Source of the DNA: Cyclobacterium plantarum
GTDB taxonomy: Bacteria; Bacteroidota; Bacteroidia; Cytophagales; Cyclobacteriaceae
Direction: 5' to 3'
Length of the DNA: 64,000 nucleotides
Assembly (NCBI RefSeq): GCF_011290685.1
Contig: NZ_JAANYN010000001.1
Span: forward strand, 1-64,000
Every line of letters starts with the position of its first letter. Positions within the stretch are counted from its first letter, which is position 1. The position numbers were made by a program, and so were the translations under genes. This document shows positions 1 to 8,736 of this stretch, piece by piece. The notes beneath the pieces were generated by a model. That model made no database searches. It had not been told where the DNA came from and was given only the letters and a program-made list of their open reading frames with translations.

Positions 1-3
1 TCA

Positions 4-807
4 TTAATTTTCAATCAACCATTGGTTTACCCTTTGGTTAAAATCATCCAGATTTTCCCAATGAAAGGCATGCCCACTATTGGGGTAAATGTGCAGTTGG
101 GAATGGGGAATGGCGGCCGCTACTTCTTTGGTCATCCATGTCGGTGTAAAGGCATCTTTTTCCCCACCAACGACTAGGACTGCTTGGTTTATACTGGAAA
201 GTTGTTCCAATACGTCATGGTGGATGCATGCTTCCGCCTGTCCTTCCAGCCCTATCAGGGGCTGAGGATTAGGGTCTAGGGCTGCATTTTCCCTGTCTGC
301 TAACATTCCATTGTAGTTTTCCGGATCATCAAAGGAGCTTTTCGAAAAAATCAACAGCTGCACATAAACGGTAAATTCCTCTGGCCTTAACCTGGCCTTA
401 CAATCCACCATATGCCTGAAAATATCTTTTGCCGTGTTATCGCACCTTGCCCATGGGCACATGAGCACCATTGACCTTACCTTATCCGGGTGGCGAATGG
501 CCAGTTGTTGGGCAATAATACTTCCCATAGAGACACCGGCTACCCGTGCCCTGGTTATGCCCAAATGTTGGAGCAGGCCTGCACAATCATCTGCCATTTG
601 GGCAGAACTATAGGGACCAGGTGGTTTATCAGAAGATCCCACCCCCCTATTGTCCACCAGAATGCAGCGGAAGGATTGTTGCCAGTGAGCGACATGTTTT
701 TCCCAAACAGCTCCCGGAGCGGTAATGCCCATGATCAGAAGTAAGGGTTCCCCTTCACCTCTTTCTTCATAATAAAGATTTATTCCATTGCTTTGGATGG
801 TTGGCAT
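4..807 (-). CDS. alpha/beta-fold hydrolase, probably cytosolic
   Basis: This 267-residue protein has the order of a small alpha/beta hydrolase. The oxyanion region LLLIMG lies near residue 22, the nucleophile elbow GVSMG at 91-95 puts the likely catalytic Ser at 93, an acidic residue sits in GGEKDAF near 218, and the catalytic His is in SGHAFHW near 246. No signal peptide is visible, so it should act in the cytosol. It is the last gene of a minus-strand series behind susC/susD, only three bases after the isomerase gene at 811, so it is probably co-transcribed. The substrate is unknown. An esterase, lactonase or C-C hydrolase acting on a sugar-derived product would fit the context. The fold is sure, the substrate is not. 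Confidence 0.88.
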   Translation of the reverse strand: MPTIQSNGINLYYEERGEGEPLLLIMGITAPGAVWEKHVAHWQQSFRCILVDNRGVGSSDKPPGPYSSAQMADDCAGLLQHLGITRARVAGVSMGSIIAQQLAIRHPDKVRSMVLMCPWARCDNTAKDIFRHMVDCKARLRPEEFTVYVQLLIFSKSSFDDPENYNGMLADRENAALDPNPQPLIGLEGQAEACIHHDVLEQLSSINQAVLVVGGEKDAFTPTWMTKEVAAAIPHSQLHIYPNSGHAFHWENLDDFNQRVNQWLIEN

Positions 808-810
808 GGC

Positions 811-1635
811 TTATTTAAGTTTTGGAATGAGTGATTCGTATACCCATTTGCCATCATGCAGGGTGACAAAATCTGGATCCTCCAGAGCCTCCTGTCCTTC
901 ATCTTCACAGATGATCCAACCATCGAACTTTTCGTCTTTGAGCCATTGGGTGATACTGGTAAAATCTACCTTACCATTTCCCATAAGCGTAAATTCCGGA
1001 TTTCCGTCCCAGTCCTTATAGTGGACATGATTGATAAGGGAGCGGTAAGTTTTCATTTTTTCAAGGGGATCCATTCCCCCATTGATGATATGGCCTACAT
1101 CCGGACACCAACCGGTTACCTTGGGATCAAGTCCTTCCAGTATCACCTGGTAATCTTCAGCTGTTCTGGTAATAGAACTATGCGGGGAATTTGGATGGAA
1201 GCTGCTTACTACTCCCTTATCTGTGGCTCTGGCTGATACGGTATTGACAATATCAATCAGATTTTTTCTCCTTTGGGTAAGGTCGTGCCTTCCTGTAGGG
1301 ATCTGAACGGTACATAATACAGAACCAGGGAATCTTCCCAGCAATTTTATCGCTTCATCCGCAATTCTTTTTTCCTCATCCGTTTCCTTGCTGCCATTCC
1401 AGTCCAGTGCCAGGGCAACTGCCGCCAGATCAATGTTTTCCTCTTTAAGTTTTTTCTCCAACAGATCTGCATCTGCCAGGGGCCCCATCCAGGTAAAGAT
1501 GGGCTGAATGCCTTTAAATCCGGCTTTGGAGATGACCTCTATCATGTGACCCAATTGGCCTTTATAGGTTTCCCCGTTGTTACTCATAAACCAGGTGTAT
1601 ACTTCTGCACCAAAGCGAAAGGGTAAATTATCCAT
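811..1635 (-). CDS. sugar phosphate isomerase/epimerase, IolE/MocC-like TIM barrel
   Basis: This is a 274-residue AP-endonuclease-2-fold TIM barrel with no signal peptide. Likely metal ligands can be read in SFHPN, in CPDVGH (Asp and His), in HVHYKDW and in the late CEDEG strand. CPDxGH together with HVHxKD is typical of inosose dehydratase (IolE/MocC)-type members. It would isomerise, epimerise or dehydrate a keto-sugar or cyclitol in the cytosol. It follows the ketose-epimerase-like gene at 1683-2534 by 47 bases and precedes the hydrolase at 4-807 by three, which implies one transcript. The exact reaction cannot be read from sequence; a general xylose-isomerase-like enzyme is the alternative. 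Confidence 0.88.
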   Translation of the reverse strand: MDNLPFRFGAEVYTWFMSNNGETYKGQLGHMIEVISKAGFKGIQPIFTWMGPLADADLLEKKLKEENIDLAAVALALDWNGSKETDEEKRIADEAIKLLGRFPGSVLCTVQIPTGRHDLTQRRKNLIDIVNTVSARATDKGVVSSFHPNSPHSSITRTAEDYQVILEGLDPKVTGWCPDVGHIINGGMDPLEKMKTYRSLINHVHYKDWDGNPEFTLMGNGKVDFTSITQWLKDEKFDGWIICEDEGQEALEDPDFVTLHDGKWVYESLIPKLK

Positions 1636-1682
1636 GAAATGTTTTTAAGTTTTGTTTTGAATTTTTTTAGAAAATGAATGGA

Positions 1683-2534
1683 TCAAAGACCGTGTTTTGC
1701 GCCCATTTCTCTAATGAATTTGTATCCGTTTTCGGCCATTTCCCAGGGTTGGGAAAATTCCCTCCAAACCCCGATGGAATTGGCAAAATCAGGGTCATTT
1801 CGGGTAAAACCTTCGATGGTCAGCCATCCTTTGAAGTTAATTTCTGCCAGTGTGGCGAAGGTGTCATCCCAGGGGATATGCCCGGAACCTGGGGTGCCCC
1901 TGTCGTTTTCGCTGATATGGACATGGCCCAGGTATGGGGATACTTTTCTAAGGGCATCTCCCAGCTTTTTTTCTTCGATATTGGCATGATGGGTATCAAA
2001 CATGGCCTTCACATTGGGGTGAGATACTTTTTTGACCAGGTGGAGGAGTTGGTCCATGGTGTTACACAGGTAACATTCGAACCGGTTCAGGGCTTCCGGG
2101 GTAAGGGTAATGCCTGCCTGGCCGGCATAATCCCCTGCCTGATTCAAAACTTCTGCACTCCAGTTATATTCGTCTTCCGTAGGCGATCTTTGGGCAAAAG
2201 TGGAAAAGGCCGAGTGAAAAGGACCGCAAATAACTTTGGCTCCCAAATCATGGGATCGGTCAATGGTCCACTTGATTTTGTCCAATGCCTTTGCCCTGAT
2301 TTTGGCATCGGGGTCGATGGGGTTTTCATCAGGACCCAAAACAAACACAGTGGTGGTTTCCAGACCGGTTTTTGCAGTAAATGCACCTATCTCCTGGTAG
2401 GCCTTGTCATCCGGAGAGCCTACAAAGAATTCCACACCGTCATATCCGATGGTTTTTAAACGTTCGATGATGGGTTTTAAATCGTCCGAAACCACGGCAG
2501 ACCATGCCAGGACGTTAAATCCTATTTTATTCAT
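1683..2534 (-). CDS. ketose 3-epimerase-like protein (D-tagatose/D-psicose 3-epimerase family)
   Basis: This 283-residue TIM barrel resembles D-tagatose/D-psicose 3-epimerases more closely than its neighbour does. Visible motifs are PEALNRFE (Glu147), FDTHHANIEE (Asp180), HVHISENDRGTPGSGHIPW (His206) and TIEGF (Glu241). The spacing of these four residues matches the metal-binding Glu152/Asp185/His211/Glu246 of the Pseudomonas cichorii enzyme with a constant offset of five, from memory of that family. Members epimerise ketohexoses or ketopentoses at C3 using Mn2+ or a similar metal. No signal peptide is seen, so it should be cytosolic. It sits between the ThuA-like gene and the IolE-like gene in the susCD locus. 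The sugar handled is inferred only from family. Confidence 0.88.
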   Translation of the reverse strand: MNKIGFNVLAWSAVVSDDLKPIIERLKTIGYDGVEFFVGSPDDKAYQEIGAFTAKTGLETTTVFVLGPDENPIDPDAKIRAKALDKIKWTIDRSHDLGAKVICGPFHSAFSTFAQRSPTEDEYNWSAEVLNQAGDYAGQAGITLTPEALNRFECYLCNTMDQLLHLVKKVSHPNVKAMFDTHHANIEEKKLGDALRKVSPYLGHVHISENDRGTPGSGHIPWDDTFATLAEINFKGWLTIEGFTRNDPDFANSIGVWREFSQPWEMAENGYKFIREMGAKHGL

Positions 2535-2578
2535 TTTTTATTAATTGTGGGTTTAAACTGATTGTCAAATCCAGATAT

Positions 2579-3619
2579 TTATTCAAAATCTGTTACTTTC
2601 ATCCCTTTTCGGAAATTATCAAAACCAAACATGGTAGGTTGGTAGTTACCTACTATCTCCACCACCGCTTCTTCGGGAATCAAAGGTTCCATATCCAGAC
2701 CCCAATAGGCGGCATTGATGATCAATCGGCGCAAATCCTCGCTCATTAAGTCTACCGAAGCCCCCATGGTGCTCGCAAAGACCCTTCCTTTTTTACCGCC
2801 TTCTAAGTTATAGGATTTGGTCCAGGCAACCGGCATCAGGGATTTTTCCCAGTTAATAGGGGCATCAGGATTCATTCCGGAAGTGGAGGCACCGTGTATG
2901 AGTACGGTGGCATCATCTCCGAGATGGGTAACTGTATAGACATCAGAGGCAGCCCAGATATCAGTAACTCCGTTCAAAATCGGGTTTTTGTTCGCAACCT
3001 GAAGCCCGTCCATCATGGCCCGGGTACCCTCTTTGCCGTGGTTACCATGGTGGGCCACCCAGGTTTCCCCCAGGATTTTCCTGCCAAAACCTTTTTCCCA
3101 GCCAGGCACCTTACTCTGCCAATGGTATTTGGCATAAGGGCTTTGGCTATCCTTGCTGTAATTAAAAGCATGAGTAGAAGTCCGCAAGGCGATCAATGGC
3201 TTGCCGGCCCTGAGGTAATCATCAAAATATTTCATTTGCTCGTCCGGCAATTCTCTGAAACGAAGAAGAATGATGGCCAGATCGGCATCTTCAAGGGCTT
3301 CCATACCAGGGATATTGCTGTTGTGGTTAGGTACCACCTCCTGGTTTTCAGGGTTAATGGGGAACAATACCGTAGTTGAAAATCCATGGTGGGTCGATAG
3401 GATCTTGGCCAGCATGGGAAGGCCCTCTTCGGATCTGTATTCATCATCTCCACTGATAAGGACTATTTTTTTGCCTTTTCCGGGGCCATCTTGTCCTTCA
3501 AAATGCAACATTAATTTTTCTTCCTGGGCTTCGGCCAGTGTATAGCTCAAAGCAAAAACGAAGACAAGTAGCAGGTTGGGTAAAGTCCTTAATTTGGAAC
3601 AATAATAGGGTGTTGTCAT
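2579..3619 (-). CDS. secreted ThuA-like domain protein
   Basis: The 346-residue protein starts with a signal peptide (hydrophobic run LLLVFVFALSYTLA, then AEAQ). It continues with a ThuA/trehalose-utilisation-like domain of class I glutamine-amidotransferase fold: KIVLISGDDEYRSEEG near residue 50, DADLAIILLRFREL near 120 and KPLIALRTSTHAF near 145. ThuA-like proteins are common beside Gfo/Idh oxidoreductases and sugar isomerases in Bacteroidota and are linked to keto-sugar metabolism. The reaction here is not established. The gene lies downstream of susD, separated by a hairpin at 3709-3747, and upstream of two isomerase genes on the same strand. It probably acts in the periplasm. Confidence 0.87.
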   Translation of the reverse strand: MTTPYYCSKLRTLPNLLLVFVFALSYTLAEAQEEKLMLHFEGQDGPGKGKKIVLISGDDEYRSEEGLPMLAKILSTHHGFSTTVLFPINPENQEVVPNHNSNIPGMEALEDADLAIILLRFRELPDEQMKYFDDYLRAGKPLIALRTSTHAFNYSKDSQSPYAKYHWQSKVPGWEKGFGRKILGETWVAHHGNHGKEGTRAMMDGLQVANKNPILNGVTDIWAASDVYTVTHLGDDATVLIHGASTSGMNPDAPINWEKSLMPVAWTKSYNLEGGKKGRVFASTMGASVDLMSEDLRRLIINAAYWGLDMEPLIPEEAVVEIVGNYQPTMFGFDNFRKGMKVTDFE

Positions 3620-3708
3620 AGGGGATTTTTTTTATTCGAATTGAATTTAAGCAAATTGTTTTGAACTATCCTTAAGGAATGGTTGCCGATGTTACAAAAA
3701 ATGGATAA

Positions 3709-3747
3709 AAGGGGCAAACCGGTATCCATAACCCGGTTCAACCCCTT
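3709..3747 (-). terminator. hairpin between susD and the ThuA-like gene, likely terminator or attenuator
   Basis: Two nested stems are visible: AAGGGG (3709-3714) with CCCCTT (3742-3747), and AACCGG (3717-3722) with CCGGTT (3733-3738), with a small internal loop. Read on the minus strand, the hairpin is followed by a T-rich stretch reaching a run of six T. It would end or reduce transcription after susC-susD, so downstream enzymes would be made at a lower level or from their own promoter. Confidence 0.5.
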
Positions 3748-3775
3748 CTATTAACAAATGTTATGCTTATCCCGA

Positions 3776-5290
3776 TCAGTAACCGGGATTTTGACTTAGT
3801 TTATCATTGTTTCTAATTTCTGCGGTGGGAATGGGGAATAAGAGTTCCCTTTCTTTGAGTGTGGGTCCATAGGAAAACTCATGGCCAACATAGTCTTCAA
3901 ACTCCCGGGTATTGACATTAAATGCCTTCCTCAACCTAACCATATCGTACCATGTTTTATTTTCAAAACAAAGTTCCACCCATTTCTCCCTCCAGACGGC
4001 TTCTCTGAAATCCTGCTGACTTAAGTTTTCCAGGTCAGGAAGATTGGCCCTTCTTCTGATCAGATTTACTGCCTCATAAGCTTCCTCTGTAGGGCCGTTC
4101 ACCTCATTGACAGCTTCGGCATAGTTGAGAAGTATTTCTGCATACCTGTAAACAGGCCAGTTCATACCACTGCTGGTAGTACTGAGCTGGGCTACTTCGT
4201 CAAAATGTTTCCATATATAGTAGTCTCCCAATTCCATGGTGGTGCTTCTATCGGATTCCAGGCTGTACTCTGTATAGAAAAATTCCTTTTCCTCCGCTCT
4301 TTTGTCCCCTGGTTCAAAGGACTCCACAAATTCCTGGTTAGCGAAAATACCACCTGTTTCTGCGCTGTAGGCAGAGATTCCTCTGTTGTAGGGGATGATG
4401 GAGACCTGCCAGGATGAAGGAACCGTAAAGGCGGCATATTGGATCATGAAAATATGTTCCCCAAGGTTTTTGTCTTCCACAGAATGGAGTTGTTCGTAGG
4501 AGTCAAACAATTCAAAAACACCCGATTGGATGACATCATTTGCTTTTTCGGCTGCAAGTTGATAATACTGGCTGCCTCCCTGTAGGGGGTAGCCGGCCAT
4601 AGTCAGGTAAACATCGGACATGAGTGATTTCACGGCTCCCATGGATACCCTTCCACTTGCATCTCTCCAGGGAAGTCCTGAGTTCTCAGCTACCTCAAGG
4701 TCTGCCACAATCTGATTGTAAACCGCCTCGGTGGATGCAGGGTCCGGATACAGCTCCGGGCTTGTCAAATCAATCGAGGAAGTGATCAAGGGAATATTTC
4801 CGAATATCCTTATCAGGTTAAAATAGTAAAAGGCCCTGAAAAAGCGTGCTTCCCCCAGTAAGCGGGTTTGTGCCGTATTGTCCATTTCTATTTCAGGTAT
4901 TTTTTCAATGGCCAGGTTGGCATTGGCAATACCCCTGTAAGAACTGGTCCAGTAGGTTTGTCCATATCCGTTATCTGAATTGTTGATCAGGTTCCGGACA
5001 AAAAGACTGTTTTGGGCCTGACCCAACTCTGTATTGGCCAGACCGGTAGCAAATTCCAGCATCATCCAGGGGCCACCACCAAAACCACTTGACATGACAG
5101 GCTGTAAGCTTTCATATATGGAATTTACCACACTGGTGGCGTGTTCGGGCCTGGTAAAATAGTTTTCCAGGGTGAAGTTGGACTTGTCTGTTTCTTCCAG
5201 AAATTCATTACATCCCCAGGCAGTGGTCATCAGTAATCCGATGACCAACACACGGCTTAATTTTATGATATGTTTTTTCATGTTGTTCAT
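3776..5290 (-). CDS. SusD/RagB-family nutrient-binding outer membrane lipoprotein
   Basis: The 504-residue protein has a lipoprotein signal peptide with the lipobox Cys in TTAWGCNEF, followed by the usual SusD opening (FLEETDKSNFTLENYF, FTRPEHATSVVNSIYESL). RFFRAFYYFNLIRIFG near residue 150 is the typical TPR helix, and the C-terminal half carries RYAEILLNYAEAVNEV and WREKWVELCFE. SusD proteins sit on the cell surface as lids that bind glycans or oligosaccharides for their SusC partner. Its susC lies 19 bases upstream on the same strand, so they form one transcript. The length is normal for the family. The ligand cannot be read from the sequence. Confidence 0.95.
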   Translation of the reverse strand: MNNMKKHIIKLSRVLVIGLLMTTAWGCNEFLEETDKSNFTLENYFTRPEHATSVVNSIYESLQPVMSSGFGGGPWMMLEFATGLANTELGQAQNSLFVRNLINNSDNGYGQTYWTSSYRGIANANLAIEKIPEIEMDNTAQTRLLGEARFFRAFYYFNLIRIFGNIPLITSSIDLTSPELYPDPASTEAVYNQIVADLEVAENSGLPWRDASGRVSMGAVKSLMSDVYLTMAGYPLQGGSQYYQLAAEKANDVIQSGVFELFDSYEQLHSVEDKNLGEHIFMIQYAAFTVPSSWQVSIIPYNRGISAYSAETGGIFANQEFVESFEPGDKRAEEKEFFYTEYSLESDRSTTMELGDYYIWKHFDEVAQLSTTSSGMNWPVYRYAEILLNYAEAVNEVNGPTEEAYEAVNLIRRRANLPDLENLSQQDFREAVWREKWVELCFENKTWYDMVRLRKAFNVNTREFEDYVGHEFSYGPTLKERELLFPIPTAEIRNNDKLSQNPGY

Positions 5291-5309
5291 TTTTTCTAAG
5301 ATTTACTGA

Positions 5310-8300
5310 TTAAAGGGCAATGTTTACTCCCAGCATAAAAACCCTTGGCTTGGGGTACGCATATAAATCTACCCCCTGGTCAAATGGAGATCCTGAGGTG
5401 GACACTTCAGGGTCATACCCCTGGAATTTGGTGTTCAGGAAGAAGTTCTGAACAGAAACAAAGGCCCTCAATCGATTCAATTTGATCCTTTGGATCAGTC
5501 CGGGCTCGAAAGTATAAGCAAATAGTAAATTTCGTCCTCTCAAAAATGAGCCTTCCTGTGCCCTGTCCGAATCATTAAAGGTATTGTACCCGGCCGTTAA
5601 GGGCCTCAGTTGGGCAATATTGGTGTTTTGGTTGTCCGGGGTCCAGGCATTCAATACGGTACGGAAACTATTGGCGATGCCCTGCCTGTCTTCGGCCGAA
5701 TGCTTGCTTCTCCACAGTACATTGTTTCCATACATAAATTGAAGGTCGACCATCAGCTCGAAGTTCTTGTATTGGAAAGTATTCATCAAGGTTCCGAATC
5801 CTTTGGGAATACCCTGTCCGATGATGACCCGGTCGTTGTCATTGATGGCACCGTCACCGTTTACATCTTCATATTTGATGTCTCCGGGTAGTTTCAGGTA
5901 TTGGGCGGCCAGATCTGCCTCATCCGTATCCCAGGTTCCCAGGTGGACAAAGCCAAAGAAAGAACCTACAGGCTCACCTTCCCTGATAATGGTAGACCCG
6001 GAAAAGATATCTGCTCCACCGGTCAGTTCCAACACCTTGTTTCGGTTGATGGAAATATTGAAGTGGGTATCCCATTTGAAGTCTTTATTGACCATGTTTA
6101 CAGAGTTCAATGCAAATTCAACTCCTTTGTTTTCCATGCTGCCTATATTTCGGGTCACCTGGGTGTAGCCACTACTGGAAGGGACTGGTGCATTGAGCAA
6201 CATGTCTTCCGTGAGTTTTCTATAGAGATCAAGTTCAAATGTCAACCGGTTATTGAATAAACCCAATTCCAGGCCCACATCCGTCTGGAAGGTTTTTTCC
6301 CACCTCAGATCGGGGTTGGCCAGCCTGTTGATGCCCAATCCTATAGACCTTGAATTGTTGAAAATAACCGTATAATTACCCATGCCGGCCAAAGCCTGGT
6401 AGGCAGCAATTTCAGAGTTGCCGGTTACACCATAACTGGCCCTTAATTTTAAATTGGAAACGGTTCGGCTATCCTTAAGAAAGTCCTCCTCAGATACCCT
6501 CCACGCCAGTGCGGCCGAAGGGAAAACGGCATATCGGTTGGCTTCACCAAATTTTGAGGAGCCGTCAATTCTTCCGGTAAATGTAAGCAGGTATTTTTCT
6601 TTCAGGTTGTAGTTGAATCGTCCAAAATAGGAATTCAAGCCATATGCGGATGTTCCGGAAAGGGTTTGAAATACATTGGCACCTGCACCCAGGTTGTTGA
6701 ATTTAAAATAATCGTCCTGAAAATTCTGGGACCTTGCCGTACTGTTAAACCTATCGACATGCTGCCAGGACAAACCCAGTAATGCATTGATAGACTGGTT
6801 TTCGTCAATGGCTTTGTTATAGGTCAGGTAATTCTCAAATTGCCAGGAGTTTAGCCTGTCATTCATGACTGAGGCATCTCCCCCCTGGTTTCTGGCGATA
6901 TAATTCAACATCCGTCCGCCATAATAATCTACCCTTTGGTTGATAATATTGGTGGCCAGAACGGAGCGCAATTCCAATCCTTCAGCCAGGCTAAAGTTGG
7001 CATATAAATTTCCTAACATGGTCTGGGTATTGACCATATACACCCGGTCTTCCACCACATGAAGTGGGTTGTTGCCACCTTCCATGCCTGGATAATCTTC
7101 ATTGCCTGCCCAGCTGCCATCGGCATACTTCACCGGGATGATGGGAAGGGCTTCCAGCACTTGCCGCATGGCAATGATTCCCCCGGCTCCCAAGGGATCT
7201 ACCTGACTTTCTTTCTGGTCCGTATAGCTTAAAGTTCCACCTATTTTAACCCAATCCTTGATCTGGCTGTCGAATACAAATCTGCCTGCATATCTTTTAA
7301 GGTAAGAGCCCCGCATCAAACCCTCTTCATTTCTATGATTCACATAGATACCGTAGGAGTCCTTTTCGTTACCTCCTGTCAATCCCAATTGGTAATTTTG
7401 GGTTACCGCCTGGCGAAATGATTCGTCCTGCCAATCAGTATCATGAAGTGGGTTTCCATTGGCATCAAATAACAAGGGGTTGGTCCTTTTAAGTTGGGGG
7501 TCCCGATAAATTCCGTTTGCCCAACCGTTTGGATCGTATTTTTGGGCATTTTGGTAGGCAATATCTTCTACCATTAAAAACTCTTCTGAATTTAACAAAG
7601 GGATCTTTTTAGGTAATACGCCTACACTGACATCCGTATCAAATGTGATCATTCCCCCGGAGTTACTACCCCTTTTTGTAGTGACCAAAATCACGCCATT
7701 GGCGCCTCTTGCACCATAAATCGCAGTGGCAGAGGCATCTTTTAAGACTTCTACCGAAGCGATGTCATTTGGGTTGATGTAATCTATCGGTGTGCTTCCA
7801 TTGGCCAAACCTGCCGCATGTATAATCACCCCATCGATCACATACAAGGGGTCATTGGCAATACTAACCGATGTATTTCCCCGGATTCTGATATTGGCCC
7901 TTCCTCCTGGCCGGCCGGAGTTTACGGTAACATTTACGCCCTGAATCCTACCCGACAGGGCTTGGTTCAATGAAGCAGAAGGCCTTTCCTGCAAGGCTTC
8001 GCTGCTTACAGAACCCACAGCTCCGGTAAGGTCTGATTTTTTCTGGGTACCATACCCGACCACCACTACTTCCGAAAGGTCGGAAAAGGACGAGTTGAGC
8101 AGGATTTCCAAATTGTTCATCCCCTCCTGAATGGTAACTTCTTTAGTTTCATAGCCTATGAAGCTGGTTACTAAGATTTCACCATTGGATACTTCCAAAC
8201 TAAATTCACCATCAATATCCGTTACCGTCCCTCTGGTGGTACCCTTGACCAATACCGATACACCGGGTATAAGTTCCTGATCTTCTTGTGATTTGACTAC

Positions 8301-8411
8301 TCCGGAGATCGTCCTGTCTCCTTGAGCCATTGTCTGCCCGCTGAGAATTAGCAGGGACAGACCAAATACAGCCAAGCTGTATTTGATTTTTTTTAGGAAA
8401 ACTTTTTGCAT
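5310..8411 (-). CDS. SusC/RagA-family TonB-dependent outer membrane receptor
   Basis: The 1033-residue protein has a signal peptide ending at MAQ, then a carboxypeptidase-regulatory-like domain (ISGVVKSQEDQELIPGVSV, residues about 34-110) and the SusC hallmark VVVGYGTQKKSDLTGAV. The plug follows (IRIRGNTSVS, PLYVIDGVII, VLKDASATAIYGARGANG), then a large beta-barrel ending in VFMLGVNIAL. It imports a carbohydrate or glycan fragment through the outer membrane using TonB energy, working with the SusD encoded 19 bases downstream. A loop DVNGDGAINDNDR near residue 850 resembles a calcium site common in this family. It is the first gene of the minus-strand locus and diverges from the GH43 gene. Confidence 0.95.
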   Translation of the reverse strand: MQKVFLKKIKYSLAVFGLSLLILSGQTMAQGDRTISGVVKSQEDQELIPGVSVLVKGTTRGTVTDIDGEFSLEVSNGEILVTSFIGYETKEVTIQEGMNNLEILLNSSFSDLSEVVVVGYGTQKKSDLTGAVGSVSSEALQERPSASLNQALSGRIQGVNVTVNSGRPGGRANIRIRGNTSVSIANDPLYVIDGVIIHAAGLANGSTPIDYINPNDIASVEVLKDASATAIYGARGANGVILVTTKRGSNSGGMITFDTDVSVGVLPKKIPLLNSEEFLMVEDIAYQNAQKYDPNGWANGIYRDPQLKRTNPLLFDANGNPLHDTDWQDESFRQAVTQNYQLGLTGGNEKDSYGIYVNHRNEEGLMRGSYLKRYAGRFVFDSQIKDWVKIGGTLSYTDQKESQVDPLGAGGIIAMRQVLEALPIIPVKYADGSWAGNEDYPGMEGGNNPLHVVEDRVYMVNTQTMLGNLYANFSLAEGLELRSVLATNIINQRVDYYGGRMLNYIARNQGGDASVMNDRLNSWQFENYLTYNKAIDENQSINALLGLSWQHVDRFNSTARSQNFQDDYFKFNNLGAGANVFQTLSGTSAYGLNSYFGRFNYNLKEKYLLTFTGRIDGSSKFGEANRYAVFPSAALAWRVSEEDFLKDSRTVSNLKLRASYGVTGNSEIAAYQALAGMGNYTVIFNNSRSIGLGINRLANPDLRWEKTFQTDVGLELGLFNNRLTFELDLYRKLTEDMLLNAPVPSSSGYTQVTRNIGSMENKGVEFALNSVNMVNKDFKWDTHFNISINRNKVLELTGGADIFSGSTIIREGEPVGSFFGFVHLGTWDTDEADLAAQYLKLPGDIKYEDVNGDGAINDNDRVIIGQGIPKGFGTLMNTFQYKNFELMVDLQFMYGNNVLWRSKHSAEDRQGIANSFRTVLNAWTPDNQNTNIAQLRPLTAGYNTFNDSDRAQEGSFLRGRNLLFAYTFEPGLIQRIKLNRLRAFVSVQNFFLNTKFQGYDPEVSTSGSPFDQGVDLYAYPKPRVFMLGVNIAL

Positions 8412-8736
8412 AATTTTAAGGTTTATTGATTAATTAATTAAATAAGTAAAAGATTATATGATTTAAATATTTCTCATATAATTAAGATAAATTACACAAT
8501 TAATTTAAAATATTCTATCCTGTACTATCCTGCTTATAGAGATATTGTGTCGACATCACCCACTTAATGCGATGGATATTTTATTAAAGGGAAATAAAGC
8601 TGATTAATTTTAATTTTCAGCGTATAGGTGGAATCCTGTCCAAGAGTTGACTGAAACTGATACCTGCTTCAGAATAGGTATCAATTATTTGTTATATTTG
8701 ATCCTTGCTTTCCTAAAAATTATCAAATAGAATATA
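8412..8736. other. divergent intergenic region between susC and GH43
   Basis: This 325-base AT-rich gap separates two divergent carbohydrate genes. I see a TAnnTTTG box for the plus-strand gene (8693-8700) and a short palindrome TGTCGACA near 8550. No exact minus-strand TAnnTTTG box for susC was found. No ORF in it looks real. Confidence 0.6.
8693..8700 (+). promoter_or_regulatory. candidate -7 promoter box of the GH43 gene
   Basis: TATATTTG matches the Bacteroidota -7 consensus TAnnTTTG exactly and lies 36 bases before the start codon. No TTG (-33) element is found at the usual spacing, so support is moderate. Confidence 0.4.

Noticed and set aside
1674-2459. 261-codon plus-strand frame opposite the ketose-epimerase-like gene
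   Set aside because: The minus-strand protein has a clear family match over the same bases; this frame has none.
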